From Nocardioides speluncae (GTDB lineage Bacteria; Actinomycetota; Actinomycetes; Propionibacteriales; Nocardioidaceae), in contig NZ_QEOO01000050.1 in assembly GCF_003121585.1 (NCBI RefSeq), positions 86,723-150,722 on the forward strand: a stretch of DNA of 64,000 nucleotides. The letters are read 5' to 3'. Every line of letters begins with the position of its first letter. Within the stretch, counting starts at the first letter, position 1. The notes beneath the pieces are model-generated. The model was given only the letters and a program-made list of their open reading frames with translations, ran no database searches and was not told the DNA's origin. Both the position numbers and the translations under genes were made by a program. Shown piece by piece: positions 43,281 to 51,302 of the stretch.

Positions 43281-43359
43281 AGCGGGCCCACCATCCCGTC
43301 AGAGTGAATCCGGCCACTGCGGTAGCCGCTTGTGAACCGATTCCCATTACGCTCGGTCC

Positions 43360-44613
43360 ATGACGAGGGATCTGGAGGGCGACGAGCAACCACTCGTCGT
43401 ACGCACGGTTCCGCTCGACCTCGACCCTTCGGCATCGCTCCTCGACCTGGTTCCCGACGAGGCGCCCGTGTCCTGGTTGCGTCGCGGCGACGGTCTGGTG
43501 GGCTGGGGCGTCGCGGCTGAGGTACGGACCAGCGGCGCGACCCGCTTCTCGGACGCCGCGAAGTGGTGGAGCGAGATGGTTGCCCGCGCGATCGTGCACG
43601 ACCACGTCGACGAGCCCGGCAGCGGGCTGGTGTCGTTCGGCTCGTTCGCGTTCGGTGACGAGCCCGGCGACTCTGTGCTCGTCGTACCCAAGGTCGTGAT
43701 CGGCCGCCGCGGCGACCGCTCCTGGATGACCGTGGTCGGCGACTGGCCGGCCCAGGCGCTCGCCGCCGCCGAGCCCGCAGTGGCGCCGGCCGGGGTCAGC
43801 TTCGCCGACGGCGCCCTGGACAGCGAGGCCTGGATGACGGTGGTCGCCGACGCCGTGTCCCGGATCAGTGCCGGCTCCCTGGAGAAGGTCGTCCTCGCGC
43901 GCGATCTGGTCGCCACCGCGTCCGCGCCGATCGACGTCCGCTGGCCGCTCGCCCGGCTGTCGTCGGGCTATCCGATGTGCTGGACCTTCCACGTCGACGG
44001 CCTGTTCGGCGCGACCCCCGAGATGCTGGTACGCCGCGAGCGCGGCCTGGTCACCTCGCGGGTGCTGGCCGGCACCATCCGCCGTACCGGAGACGACACC
44101 CACGACCTCGCCCTCGCCGCCGCGCTGGCCCGGTCGTCGAAGGACCTCGAGGAGCACGAGTACGCCGTCCGCTCGGTCGCCGACTCGCTGGAGCCGCACT
44201 GCTCGTCGATGAACGTGCCGGAGGTGCCGTTCGTCCTGCACCTGCCCAACGTCATGCACCTGGCCACCGACGTGGCCGGCGTGGTCCACGACGCGGAGAC
44301 GGTCTCCTCGCTCCAGCTGGCCGAAGCACTCCACCCCTCGGCCGCCGTCGGTGGCACTCCCACGCCCGTGGCGGTCTCGCTGATCTCCGAGATCGAGGGC
44401 ATGGACCGCGGCCGCTACGCCGGCCCGGTCGGCTGGATGGCCGCCGACGGCGACGGTGAGTGGGGCATCGCCCTGCGCTCGGCCAGGGTGTCCGGCTCGT
44501 CGGTACGCCTGTTCGCCGGCTGCGGCATCGTCGCCGAGTCCGACCCCGAGGCTGAACTCGCCGAGTCCCAGGCCAAGTTCGTCCCGGTCCGCGACGCCCT
44601 CGGCAGCGCGTGA
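43360..44613 (+). CDS. menF: Isochorismate synthase (menaquinone entry enzyme)
   Basis: 417 residues of the chorismate-binding family. The C-terminal catalytic part carries ISAGSLEKVVLARDL, YPMCWTFHVDGLFGATPEMLV, VLAGTIRRTGDD, LHPSAAVGGTPTPVAVSLI and the last ligand segment (GMDRGRYAGPVGWMAADGDG), which fits isochorismate synthases. It converts chorismate to isochorismate, the first committed step to menaquinone; a siderophore role (EntC/DhbC) is possible but the linkage to menG and the nuo operon favours MenF. The ATG is at 43360. Confidence 0.88.
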   Translation: MTRDLEGDEQPLVVRTVPLDLDPSASLLDLVPDEAPVSWLRRGDGLVGWGVAAEVRTSGATRFSDAAKWWSEMVARAIVHDHVDEPGSGLVSFGSFAFGDEPGDSVLVVPKVVIGRRGDRSWMTVVGDWPAQALAAAEPAVAPAGVSFADGALDSEAWMTVVADAVSRISAGSLEKVVLARDLVATASAPIDVRWPLARLSSGYPMCWTFHVDGLFGATPEMLVRRERGLVTSRVLAGTIRRTGDDTHDLALAAALARSSKDLEEHEYAVRSVADSLEPHCSSMNVPEVPFVLHLPNVMHLATDVAGVVHDAETVSSLQLAEALHPSAAVGGTPTPVAVSLISEIEGMDRGRYAGPVGWMAADGDGEWGIALRSARVSGSSVRLFAGCGIVAESDPEAELAESQAKFVPVRDALGSA

Positions 44614-44625
44614 GCCGGGAGACGA

Positions 44626-44660
44626 GTCCGCGCCGACCCAGAGGCAGAGTCGGCGCAGAC
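44626..44660. terminator. Hairpin between convergent menF and a secreted-protein gene
   Basis: GTCCGCGCCGAC and GTCGGCGCAGAC pair over 12 positions with one mismatch, enclosing an 11-base loop. It overlaps the gap between the two stop codons and may end both transcripts. Confidence 0.55.
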
Positions 44661-44665
44661 GATCC

Positions 44666-45151
44666 TCAGGGCATGGTGTACTCGACGCGGAGGTAGTCGG
44701 CCTCGTCCTGCTGACCGTCGTACCCGATGGTCAGGCCGCCGACGACCTCGTCCCCGGCACGGGCAAACTCGCCCTCGCTGTTGAGCGCCTTGCAGTTGCC
44801 CACACTGGGGAACGTCCAGCCCGGGGCGGGCTGCCAGACGATCGTCCCGTTCCTGACCAGGTGGACCGTCCAGTCGGACTTGCCGGTTGCCTTCCGGTTG
44901 CACGCGACGCTGGTGAAACGCCTGCTGACCGCGCCGGTGGACGTGGTGCACTTTCGCGTCTTGAGGTAGTAGTCCACGTCGTAGCCGTGGTCGGGGAGCG
45001 AAGCGTGGTCGACGGTCGTCCACGCGCCACACGAACTATCCGCCGACGCGGCAGGCGTGGCGCCGGTCAACGGCGCCAGACTGGCGATGAGCGCCGTCGC
45101 GGCGACGGCGACGCCCGCTCGTGCCCCCAGGATCTCGGAAGGGTCTGACAA
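44666..45151 (-). CDS. Small secreted protein of unknown function
   Basis: About 161 residues from a TTG at 45151. A hydrophobic signal segment (VAVAATALIASLAPL, ending in TPAASA) leads to a mature domain with four Cys (SSCGAW, RKCTTS, VACNRK, GNCKAL) and a C-terminal VEYTMP. The start is uncertain: no ATG or GTG lies at a suitable place and no ribosome site is seen; the TTG overlaps a SARP-like repeat. Its divergent place suggests regulation by the adjacent AfsR-like protein. I do not recognise the family. Confidence 0.58.
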   Translation of the reverse strand: MSDPSEILGARAGVAVAATALIASLAPLTGATPAASADSSCGAWTTVDHASLPDHGYDVDYYLKTRKCTTSTGAVSRRFTSVACNRKATGKSDWTVHLVRNGTIVWQPAPGWTFPSVGNCKALNSEGEFARAGDEVVGGLTIGYDGQQDEADYLRVEYTMP

Positions 45152-45161
45152 AGATCTGACA
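45144..45161 (+). promoter_or_regulatory. Heptamer direct repeat of SARP-site layout
   Basis: TCTGACA-AAGA-TCTGACA is an exact 7-base direct repeat at an 11-base period, the spacing at which SARP regulators bind. It lies in the divergent region, 42 bases before the AfsR-like gene. A -10-like TAGCCT at 45191-45196 sits six bases before that gene's ATG, which suggests a leaderless message. The repeat is further from this -10 than in known SARP targets. Confidence 0.5.
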
Positions 45162-45202
45162 GCGAGTCGGGCCGCGCGGAGAGCTCTCGGTAGCCTCTGC
45201 CC

Positions 45203-48016
45203 ATGCGTCGTGGCCCCGCGCTCGAAGTCCGGCTCCTCGGACCACTCGAGGTACGGCTGGGCGGCGAGCAGGTACAGATCCAAGGCCCTCGCCCGCGCGC
45301 ACTGCTCGCCGTACTCGCGCTGTCCGCCAGCCGTCCCGTGGCGACCGACACCCTCTTCGATCGGGTCTGGGGCGACGACCTTCCCGGCGATGTCCGGGGC
45401 AGTCTCTATGCCTGTGTACGCCGCCTGCGTGCGGTGCTGGGCGACGACGCGATCAGCAACGACAGCGGCCGCTACACCTTGCACGCCGAGCCGGACGCGG
45501 TCGATGCGCTGAGGTTCACGCGACTGCTCGACCAAGCCCGGATCGCGCCGCCCGCCGACGAGCAGCGGCTGGTCCGGGAGGCGCTGGCCCTCTGGCGCGG
45601 CACACCCTTCGACGAGCCGCTGTCCGACTGGCTGAACCTGGTCGAGACCCGGCGGCTGACCGACCGCCACCTGGCCGCCGTCCAGCACCGCATCGACGCC
45701 GATCTCGCCGAAGGCCGCCACGCCGAGGTGGTGGCCGAGCTCCAGGAGCTGACCGCCACCCACCCACTCCGCGAGCCGCTGTGGGCGCGGCTGCTAATCG
45801 CGCTCGACAAGGTGGGCCGGCCCGCCGAGGCACTCGACGCCTACGAGCGGATCCGGGTCCGGCTGGCCGACGAGCTCGGCATCGATCCCAGCCCAGAGCT
45901 GCGCGAGCTCCATGCCGCCCTGCTCGCCGGGACCCCGGTCGTACCGGCGTCGGCGGGCACCCCGGCGGTCGTCGTACCGCAGCAGCTGCCGGCCAGCATC
46001 AGCGGCTTCACCGGCCGGAGCACTGTGCTGCGCCTGCTGGACAAGCACCTGGCCGAAGCCGGCGGCCCGGACCACCAGCTCGAGATTCTGGCGCTGCACG
46101 GGCTGGGCGGCATCGGCAAGACCACGCTCGCACTGCACTGGGCGCATCAGGTCCGCGGCGAGTTCCCCGACGGCCAGCTCTTCGTCGACCTGCGCGGATT
46201 CGGGCCGGGCGAGCCGCTGTCGCCGGCGACCGCGCTCGACATACTCCTCTGCGGTCTCGGCGTCCCCGGCAACCAGATCCCGGCCGACATCGACGGCCGG
46301 AGCTCGATGTTCCGCAGCCTGCTGGCAGGCCGCCGCGTTCTGCTCGTGCTCGACAACGCACGTGGCGCCGAGCAGGTCCGGCCGCTGCTGCCCGGCTCCG
46401 GGTCGGTGGTGCTGGTGACCAGCCGCGGCCAGCTCCGCGGTCTCGCCGCCCGGGAGGGCGCCCGGCGGATCGCCGTGGACACCCTGTCCGAGGCGGAGGC
46501 CGAGGCGCTGCTGCTGAGCCGGCTCGGCGACCTGCACGCGCCCGGCAGCGCCGCTGACCTGTCCGAGTTGGCGCGGGCCTGCGGCTACCTTCCGCTCGCC
46601 CTGGTCATCGCCGCGGAGCGCGCCGCCCGCCAGGCGACGGGTGGTCTGCACAGCGTGGTCGCCGAGCTCCGCGACGAACGCGACCGGCTGGCCGCGCTCG
46701 ATGCCGGCGACGACGAGACCACCAACCTGCGCGCGGTCTTCTCGTGGTCCTACCAGGCACTCGACGCCGACACCGCCCGAATGTTTCGCCTGCTCGGGCT
46801 GCCGCCCGGAACCGACATCAGCGCGCCGGCAGCTGCCGCGCTCGCCGGTACGTCGCTCAGCAAGGCGCGCGGTCTCCTCGACCGCCTGGTCGACCGCAGC
46901 CTGATCGACCAGCGCGCCGGGGGCCGCTTCCAGCTCCACGACCACGTACGTGCCTACGCCGCCGAGCTCGCGGAGGCACATGACGGCGAGGACGAGCGCC
47001 GTGCCGCGATCGTGAGACTCTTCGACTGGCTGGTGCACTCGACCGCTGCCGCGAAGCGGGCACTCAACCTGGATCCGCCACTGGTCCCCAGCGATGCGTA
47101 CGAGTGCGACATCGAGCCGATGGCGTTCGCAGACTCTGCTCAGGCCGCGGCCTGGCGCGACGCGGAGATGGGCACCCTGATCGCGGCGGTCTATGCGGCC
47201 ACCGTTGCAGGTCACCACCAGGCCACCTACCGGCTGGTACAGGCAGTGTGGAGCCCCGGGGGCCGGGCCGCGCCGGCCGACGAGATGTTGCGGCTCACCA
47301 CACTTGCCGTGGACGCTGCTCGCGCGGCGGGCGAGGTCCAGGCCGAGGCGCACGTGTCGAACCTCCTCGGCCTCGCTCATCGACAGCTCGCGGACTTCGG
47401 CACCGGGCACACTCACTTCGAGCACGCCCTTGCCCTCTTCGAGCACAGCAAGCACGAGCGTGGTCAGATCGCCGCTCTCGCCAACCTGTGTGCGAACTGT
47501 GTCCGTCGCGGCCAGCATGCCGAGGCCGCCGACTACGCCCAACGCTCGCTCGCGTTGGCGCGCCGGACAGGCAACTCGCGAGAGCTGACCACGCCGCTGA
47601 ACCACCTTGCCTACGCCTACCTCGCGACGCACCGGTACGACGAGGCGGCCGAGGCCTGCCTGCAGGCCATCGAGATCCATCGGCAGCTGGCAAGGCACGA
47701 TGAGGAGGTCAGCGTCCTGGACACGCTCGGTCTGGTTCGCCTCGCGCAGGGCCGGCCCGACGACGCGGCAGAGTGCTTCCAGCCCGCCCTGCAGTACTTC
47801 GTCGAGGCCGGCAACCGTTGGGCCGAAGGCGCCGTCCTGGTCAACGTGGGTCGCGCCCAGCTCGCGCTCGGCCATCCCGACCGGGCCCGCGCGGCCTGGG
47901 AGCAGGCCGTGCACATCTTCGACGAGGTCCGTGCGGGCGACGAGCCGGAGTTCAGCCGGACCGAGCTGGTTCAGCTGCTCGCCGACCTCCCTCCGGCCGC
48001 CGCTGCTCAGCGTTAG
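45203..48016 (+). CDS. AfsR/SARP-family transcriptional regulator with NB-ARC and TPR domains
   Basis: 937 residues. The N-terminal OmpR-type winged helix (LEVRLLGPLEVRLGGEQVQI ... RLRAVLGDDAI) and the bacterial transcriptional activation domain fill about residues 1-245. An NB-ARC ATPase follows: P-loop GLGGIGKTT at about 300-308, Walker B VLLVLDNA, and GYLPLALVIAAER. The C-terminal third consists of TPR repeats (EAAEACLQAIEIHRQL and similar). Such proteins activate secondary-metabolite or stress genes. The ATG at 45203 is probably leaderless. The stop overlaps the convergent lysozyme stop by four bases. The target genes are not evident, apart from a direct repeat in its own promoter region. 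Confidence 0.9.
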   Translation: MRRGPALEVRLLGPLEVRLGGEQVQIQGPRPRALLAVLALSASRPVATDTLFDRVWGDDLPGDVRGSLYACVRRLRAVLGDDAISNDSGRYTLHAEPDAVDALRFTRLLDQARIAPPADEQRLVREALALWRGTPFDEPLSDWLNLVETRRLTDRHLAAVQHRIDADLAEGRHAEVVAELQELTATHPLREPLWARLLIALDKVGRPAEALDAYERIRVRLADELGIDPSPELRELHAALLAGTPVVPASAGTPAVVVPQQLPASISGFTGRSTVLRLLDKHLAEAGGPDHQLEILALHGLGGIGKTTLALHWAHQVRGEFPDGQLFVDLRGFGPGEPLSPATALDILLCGLGVPGNQIPADIDGRSSMFRSLLAGRRVLLVLDNARGAEQVRPLLPGSGSVVLVTSRGQLRGLAAREGARRIAVDTLSEAEAEALLLSRLGDLHAPGSAADLSELARACGYLPLALVIAAERAARQATGGLHSVVAELRDERDRLAALDAGDDETTNLRAVFSWSYQALDADTARMFRLLGLPPGTDISAPAAAALAGTSLSKARGLLDRLVDRSLIDQRAGGRFQLHDHVRAYAAELAEAHDGEDERRAAIVRLFDWLVHSTAAAKRALNLDPPLVPSDAYECDIEPMAFADSAQAAAWRDAEMGTLIAAVYAATVAGHHQATYRLVQAVWSPGGRAAPADEMLRLTTLAVDAARAAGEVQAEAHVSNLLGLAHRQLADFGTGHTHFEHALALFEHSKHERGQIAALANLCANCVRRGQHAEAADYAQRSLALARRTGNSRELTTPLNHLAYAYLATHRYDEAAEACLQAIEIHRQLARHDEEVSVLDTLGLVRLAQGRPDDAAECFQPALQYFVEAGNRWAEGAVLVNVGRAQLALGHPDRARAAWEQAVHIFDEVRAGDEPEFSRTELVQLLADLPPAAAAQR

Positions 48017-48876
48017 CCGCCGTTGGCGAGCACCCTCAGCCGGTCGTAGGAGCCGTTGAAGTAGTTCTGGTCGAGCGGAGTCGAGGTGTACTGCCAGAAC
48101 GTCCAGAACGGCCACCCGCCCGGAAGCGTGCCCGGGGAGCTGGAGTACCGGGCGACCCACAGCGGGTTGGTGGTGTTGAACGCGGTGGAGTTGCCGGTGC
48201 ACGGCGACCACCAGTTGTACGCCGTGTAGATCACCGCGTCGCGGCCGGTCAGCTGCTTGTAGCGGGTGGTGAAGTCGCGGATCCAGCTGACCAGCTGGGA
48301 CGCACTCATGCCCCAGCAGGACGGTCCGTACGGGTTGTACTCGATGTCGAGCACGCCGGGCAGCGTCTTGCCGTCGCGGGACCAGCCGCCACCGCGGGCC
48401 ACGAAGTACTCGGCCTGCGCGCGGCCGCTGGAGTCGTTCGGGTTGGCGAAGTGGTAGGCGCCGCGGATCATGCCGATGTTGTAGGAGCCGTTGTACTGCT
48501 GGGCGAAGTAGGGGTTGCGGTAGTACCTGCCCTCGGTCGCCTTGACGTAGGCGAACCGCTTGCCGGCGTTCCACCACGACGCCCAGTTGACGTTGCCCTG
48601 GTAGCTGGCCACGTCCATGCCGGCGACGGTCGCGGCGAGGCGGGTCTGGGCCTCCGGTGCGTTGCCGGTCTCGGGCGTCTTCCAGCCGAGGTAGCCGCCG
48701 TTGGCGGTGGTCACCCCCTCGCGCTTGGCGGCGGCGGTCGGCGTACGGTCGGTGCGGTTGTCGCGGTCGGACGGTACGTCGACGGCGTTGGTCGGTGGTG
48801 CGGCGAGGGCCAGAGTGGTGAGTGCGGCGGCGGCCGTCGCTGCGAGCGCGCGAAGCCGGGTCTTCGTGGGGGACAT
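48013..48876 (-). CDS. Secreted GH25 lysozyme (N-acetylmuramidase)
   Basis: 287 residues. The signal peptide (LRALAATAAAALTTLALA, ending APPTNA) leads to a ~60-residue linker and a glycoside hydrolase family 25 barrel: GMDVASYQGNVNWASWW (first catalytic Asp), FAYVKATEG, GAYHFANP, LPGVLDIEYNPYG (second acidic pair DIE) and FWQYTS. It cleaves the glycan backbone of peptidoglycan. The ATG at 48876 has AGAGGAA eight bases upstream. A hairpin lies in its leader at 48892-48917. Confidence 0.9.
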   Translation of the reverse strand: MSPTKTRLRALAATAAAALTTLALAAPPTNAVDVPSDRDNRTDRTPTAAAKREGVTTANGGYLGWKTPETGNAPEAQTRLAATVAGMDVASYQGNVNWASWWNAGKRFAYVKATEGRYYRNPYFAQQYNGSYNIGMIRGAYHFANPNDSSGRAQAEYFVARGGGWSRDGKTLPGVLDIEYNPYGPSCWGMSASQLVSWIRDFTTRYKQLTGRDAVIYTAYNWWSPCTGNSTAFNTTNPLWVARYSSSPGTLPGGWPFWTFWQYTSTPLDQNYFNGSYDRLRVLANGG

Positions 48877-48891
48877 AGCCGAGATTCCTCT

Positions 48892-48917
48892 CACGGTGGG
48901 GACGGATCCCCACCGTG
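48892..48917. promoter_or_regulatory. Hairpin in the leader of the lysozyme gene
   Basis: CACGGTGGGGA and its exact complement form an 11-base-pair stem with loop CGGA, ending 16 bases before the lysozyme ATG. It may be an operator or a leader structure. It is separate from the terminator hairpin next to it. Confidence 0.45.
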
Positions 48918-48925
48918 CCCTCGGC

Positions 48926-48950
48926 ACAAGCCCGGTGTCACCGGGCTTGT
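48926..48950 (-). terminator. Hairpin after the zinc-ribbon gene
   Basis: ACAAGCCCGGT-GTC-ACCGGGCTTGT forms a perfect 11-base-pair stem with a 3-base loop, 10 bases after the stop of the small zinc-ribbon gene on the minus strand. It probably insulates the lysozyme gene. Confidence 0.65.
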
Positions 48951-48960
48951 CCGCTAGAGG

Positions 48961-49140
48961 TCAGGCTGTTGCGCGCTCCCGCACGGCGGTGTTCACGGCC
49001 TCGTCGAAGAGGAGGACGGCGGCGTCGCAGGTCGTGCAGCAGTACTCGAACGCGTCGACGGGGACGAGCAGCCGCTCGTCCCGGCAGTCCGGGCACATCG
49101 CCACCACACCGTTGTGGAGCAGTCGGTCGGAGGTGTTCAT
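48961..49140 (-). CDS. Small zinc-ribbon-like protein
   Basis: 59 residues with two Cys pairs, CPDC and CCTTC, about 20 residues apart, forming a probable zinc ribbon. The rest is acidic/neutral with no signal peptide. The ATG at 49140 has only a weak GGGGA before it. The function is unknown; short hairpins on both sides support it as a separate unit. Confidence 0.6.
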   Translation of the reverse strand: MNTSDRLLHNGVVAMCPDCRDERLLVPVDAFEYCCTTCDAAVLLFDEAVNTAVRERATA

Positions 49141-49200
49141 GTCCCCACGTTGGCACGTTCCAACGCCGAGGCGCGGCGCCACGCCGACGGGCCCTGCCAG

Positions 49201-49256
49201 TAGGCAAACACACCCGAGCGGGCCGGGTTTCGGCCCGATCGGCGCCCGTTTGCCTA
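49201..49256. repeat. Nested inverted repeat
   Basis: TAGGCAAAC (49201-49209) and GTTTGCCTA (49248-49256) are exact inverted repeats, and between them CGGGCCG-GGTTT-CGGCCCG (49219-49237) forms an inner hairpin. It lies between the histidine phosphatase and the zinc-ribbon gene, so it may be a terminator or a small mobile-type repeat. Confidence 0.5.
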
Positions 49257-49275
49257 TCCGTGGGACCGGCGTGGC

Positions 49276-49827
49276 TCAGTCCAGCTCGATCAGGTCTGGG
49301 AAGCGAAGGGCCCGCCACCCGGCGAGGTCCACGGTCGCACCCGCGCGATAGGCCCGCCAGAGTGAGATGACTAGTCCATGAGTGACGACTGCAACCTCCT
49401 CCTCGGCGTGATGCCTGGCCCGAATGTTGCGGACCGCGGCGTCGAAGCGGCGGACCGCGTCGCTGCCGGTCTCCCAGCCGGGAGCGGCCGGGCGGTCGGG
49501 GTCGGCGAAGAGCTTGGCGACCAGCTGGTCGTAGTCGTCGGTCCAGCCGCCGCGCTGCACCTCCCGGAACCCGGCAACCGCCGTGACGGGCTCGGAGGTC
49601 AGGGCAGCCGCGGTGTCGAGTGCCTTGGGCTCGTCGGAGGCGTACCAGTGGATAGTCCGGCCGGCGAGGCGGTCACGGAGCGCGGCGACCTCGTTCAGGC
49701 CCGCCGGGTCCAGACACCACTCCTCGGCCGGAGCAGTTCGGTCCTGGACGGTCCGGGCGTGCCGGATCAGAGAGAGGGTCCGCCCAGCGCTCGACGAGGT
49801 CGAGGAAGGCGGCGGAGGCGGTGGCAC
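49276..49827 (-). CDS. Histidine phosphatase family protein
   Basis: 183 residues. After a Pro/Ser-rich start comes LSLIRHARTVQD with the phospho-acceptor His23, then ASDEPKALDTAAAL and the second catalytic His in VAVVTHGLVISLW. The substrate is unknown. The family core begins at about residue 16. The only start that includes it is the GTG at 49827, so the first 52 codons overlap the end of the upstream nucleotidyltransferase gene. That overlap is unusually long and may reflect a lost stop in the upstream gene. Confidence 0.8.
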   Translation of the reverse strand: MPPPPPPSSTSSSAGRTLSLIRHARTVQDRTAPAEEWCLDPAGLNEVAALRDRLAGRTIHWYASDEPKALDTAAALTSEPVTAVAGFREVQRGGWTDDYDQLVAKLFADPDRPAAPGWETGSDAVRRFDAAVRNIRARHHAEEEVAVVTHGLVISLWRAYRAGATVDLAGWRALRFPDLIELD

Positions 49828-50569
49828 GGGCGCCGTCCGGGTCAGTGGGCGGGACGCGCTCGTACGACGCCTCGCCGGCGGCGAACTGGGTGGCGACGAA
49901 GTCGCGGATCGGGGTGGGGTCGGCCCCCACGCCCAGCTCGCGGGTCACGGCCTTGGCAGCGACCAGCTCGGCGATCGCCTCGGCGACGGCGGCCGTTGGC
50001 GGCGCTTCTGCGAGCAGCTCAAGCAGGTTCATCGGCGGCGCGGTGCCGTCGTGGAGCGTCATCCAGTGCAGGGCGCACGCCGGGCGCAGCGCGTAGAAGA
50101 CCTTCTTCAACAAGACCTCGTCGCCGTCGGCCGCGCCGGACCGGACCCACTGGTCGCGGCCCACGTGGAGGTAGTGGCGCCCAACGGCGGCCCTATCGGC
50201 GACTGCCTCGAACAGCGTGAGCAGGTCGTCGCGGAAGGCGGTCTCCCCGGCGTACACCAGCGGCGAGCGCAGCCACTCGGCGACGGTGACGTTGCCGCCG
50301 ACGGCGAGCTGGACAGCTTTGACCAGGTCCCACCCGTTGACATCGAGTACGACGTCGAGCGGAGTCTCGACGACATCGCGTTCCCGCCACGGGGCGGCGT
50401 ACGCCGACATCGGCCGGACGAAGATGAACCGGCAGTCGTAGTCGCTGTCCGGCGACGGGAAGCCCCACGCCCGCGAGCCGCTCTCGACGGCCCACGGGAC
50501 CGCCACGCCGTGGTCGCGCGCCACGCCGCCGAGCCGCTCGTCGATGGCCGCGGCCACGTTCGCGTCCAT
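49673..50569 (-). CDS. Nucleotidyltransferase domain protein
   Basis: 298 residues. The nucleotidyltransferase motif ESGSRAWGFPSPDSDYDCRF (residues 29-48) has the GS and DxD metal-binding residues. The remainder matches the helical part of large, YcgL-like stand-alone nucleotidyltransferases (LDVNGWDLVKAVQL, SPLVYAGE, VFYALRPACALHWM). The last ~35 residues (Pro/Gly/Arg-rich) overlap the next gene and look unlike a folded end. It lies 17 bases after the metallo-hydrolase gene. Its biological target is unknown. Confidence 0.8.
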   Translation of the reverse strand: MDANVAAAIDERLGGVARDHGVAVPWAVESGSRAWGFPSPDSDYDCRFIFVRPMSAYAAPWRERDVVETPLDVVLDVNGWDLVKAVQLAVGGNVTVAEWLRSPLVYAGETAFRDDLLTLFEAVADRAAVGRHYLHVGRDQWVRSGAADGDEVLLKKVFYALRPACALHWMTLHDGTAPPMNLLELLAEAPPTAAVAEAIAELVAAKAVTRELGVGADPTPIRDFVATQFAAGEASYERVPPTDPDGARATASAAFLDLVERWADPLSDPARPDRPGPNCSGRGVVSGPGGPERGRRAP

Positions 50570-50586
50570 GTCGGGCGCGAGCGATC

Positions 50587-51228
50587 TCACGGGAGGTCGG
50601 TGCCGTCGGCCAGCCGGTGGTAGGCGAGGCCGGCGGCAGGCAGGAAGTTGCCGGCGTGGGTGTCGAAGACGGCCGCGCCGAACTCGGAGTAGACCCGGTC
50701 GTGGATCGCCAGGTTGCGCGGGGCGGTGACCCGGCGGGCAAAGTCGATTGCCTCGCTGGCGCGCATCCACGGCGCGGAGACGGGCAGGCAGAGGACATCG
50801 ACCGGCTCGCCGGGCTCCTCCAGTGCGTCGCCCGGGTGGTAGAGGCGCGAGCCACCGGCGGTCACGACGTACCCACAGTTGAACACCCGCGGGTACTCCG
50901 CGTGGATCACGGCGTGCAGCTCGCCGACGGTGCGCACCCGCAGCCCAGCCGCCTCGAAGACCTGGCCCGGCCCGACAACAGTGACCCGTTCGGCGACCTC
51001 GGGCGACTCGGCCCGGATCTTGTCGGCGACGGCCCCGATCGTGAACACCGCCGCGTCGGAGTCGCGCAGCAGGTCGACAGCGACGTGGTCGGGGTGCTCG
51101 TGCGTGATGAGTACGGCGTGTGCCCCGTCCAGCGCATCCGGTGTCGCGAACATGCCGGGGTCGAGCACCACCACGTGCCCGTCGTGCTCGACCCGCACAC
51201 ACGCATGCCCGAACTTGGTGATCCGCAT
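50587..51228 (-). CDS. MBL-fold metallo-hydrolase (UlaG-like)
   Basis: 213 residues of the metallo-beta-lactamase fold. MRITKFGHACVRVEHDG is the usual start; the metal motif THEHPDHVA is at about 42-50; later come HPGDAL (Asp/His ligand region) and the final DRVY. It resembles UlaG-like hydrolases that open lactones or cleave phosphodiesters; the substrate is unknown. The ATG at 51228 was chosen from the family start. It leads a three-gene operon with the nucleotidyltransferase and histidine phosphatase. Confidence 0.85.
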   Translation of the reverse strand: MRITKFGHACVRVEHDGHVVVLDPGMFATPDALDGAHAVLITHEHPDHVAVDLLRDSDAAVFTIGAVADKIRAESPEVAERVTVVGPGQVFEAAGLRVRTVGELHAVIHAEYPRVFNCGYVVTAGGSRLYHPGDALEEPGEPVDVLCLPVSAPWMRASEAIDFARRVTAPRNLAIHDRVYSEFGAAVFDTHAGNFLPAAGLAYHRLADGTDLP

Positions 51229-51248
51229 GGGACCCACGCTAGCCCGGG

Positions 51249-51296
51249 AGTCGTGGGCCTCAGGGGATGAGTTCGGGTCCTCTGAGACCCACGACT
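51249..51296 (-). terminator. Hairpin after the subtilase gene
   Basis: A 15-base stem with one mismatch (AGTCGTGGGCCTCAG against CTGAGACCCACGACT) and an 18-base loop lies 6 bases after the stop of the subtilase gene on the minus strand. Confidence 0.55.
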
Positions 51297-51302
51297 TGAA
51301 CA

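Noticed and set aside
45794..48913. A 1039-residue minus-strand open frame spanning the AfsR-like gene and the lysozyme gene
   Set aside because: It is an antisense shadow; the SARP/NB-ARC/TPR motifs on the plus strand and the lysozyme in its own frame explain the region.
49583..50623. Plus-strand frame opposite the nucleotidyltransferase gene
   Set aside because: Arg-rich shadow with no recognisable domain, while the minus strand shows the GSxxWG...DSDYD motif.
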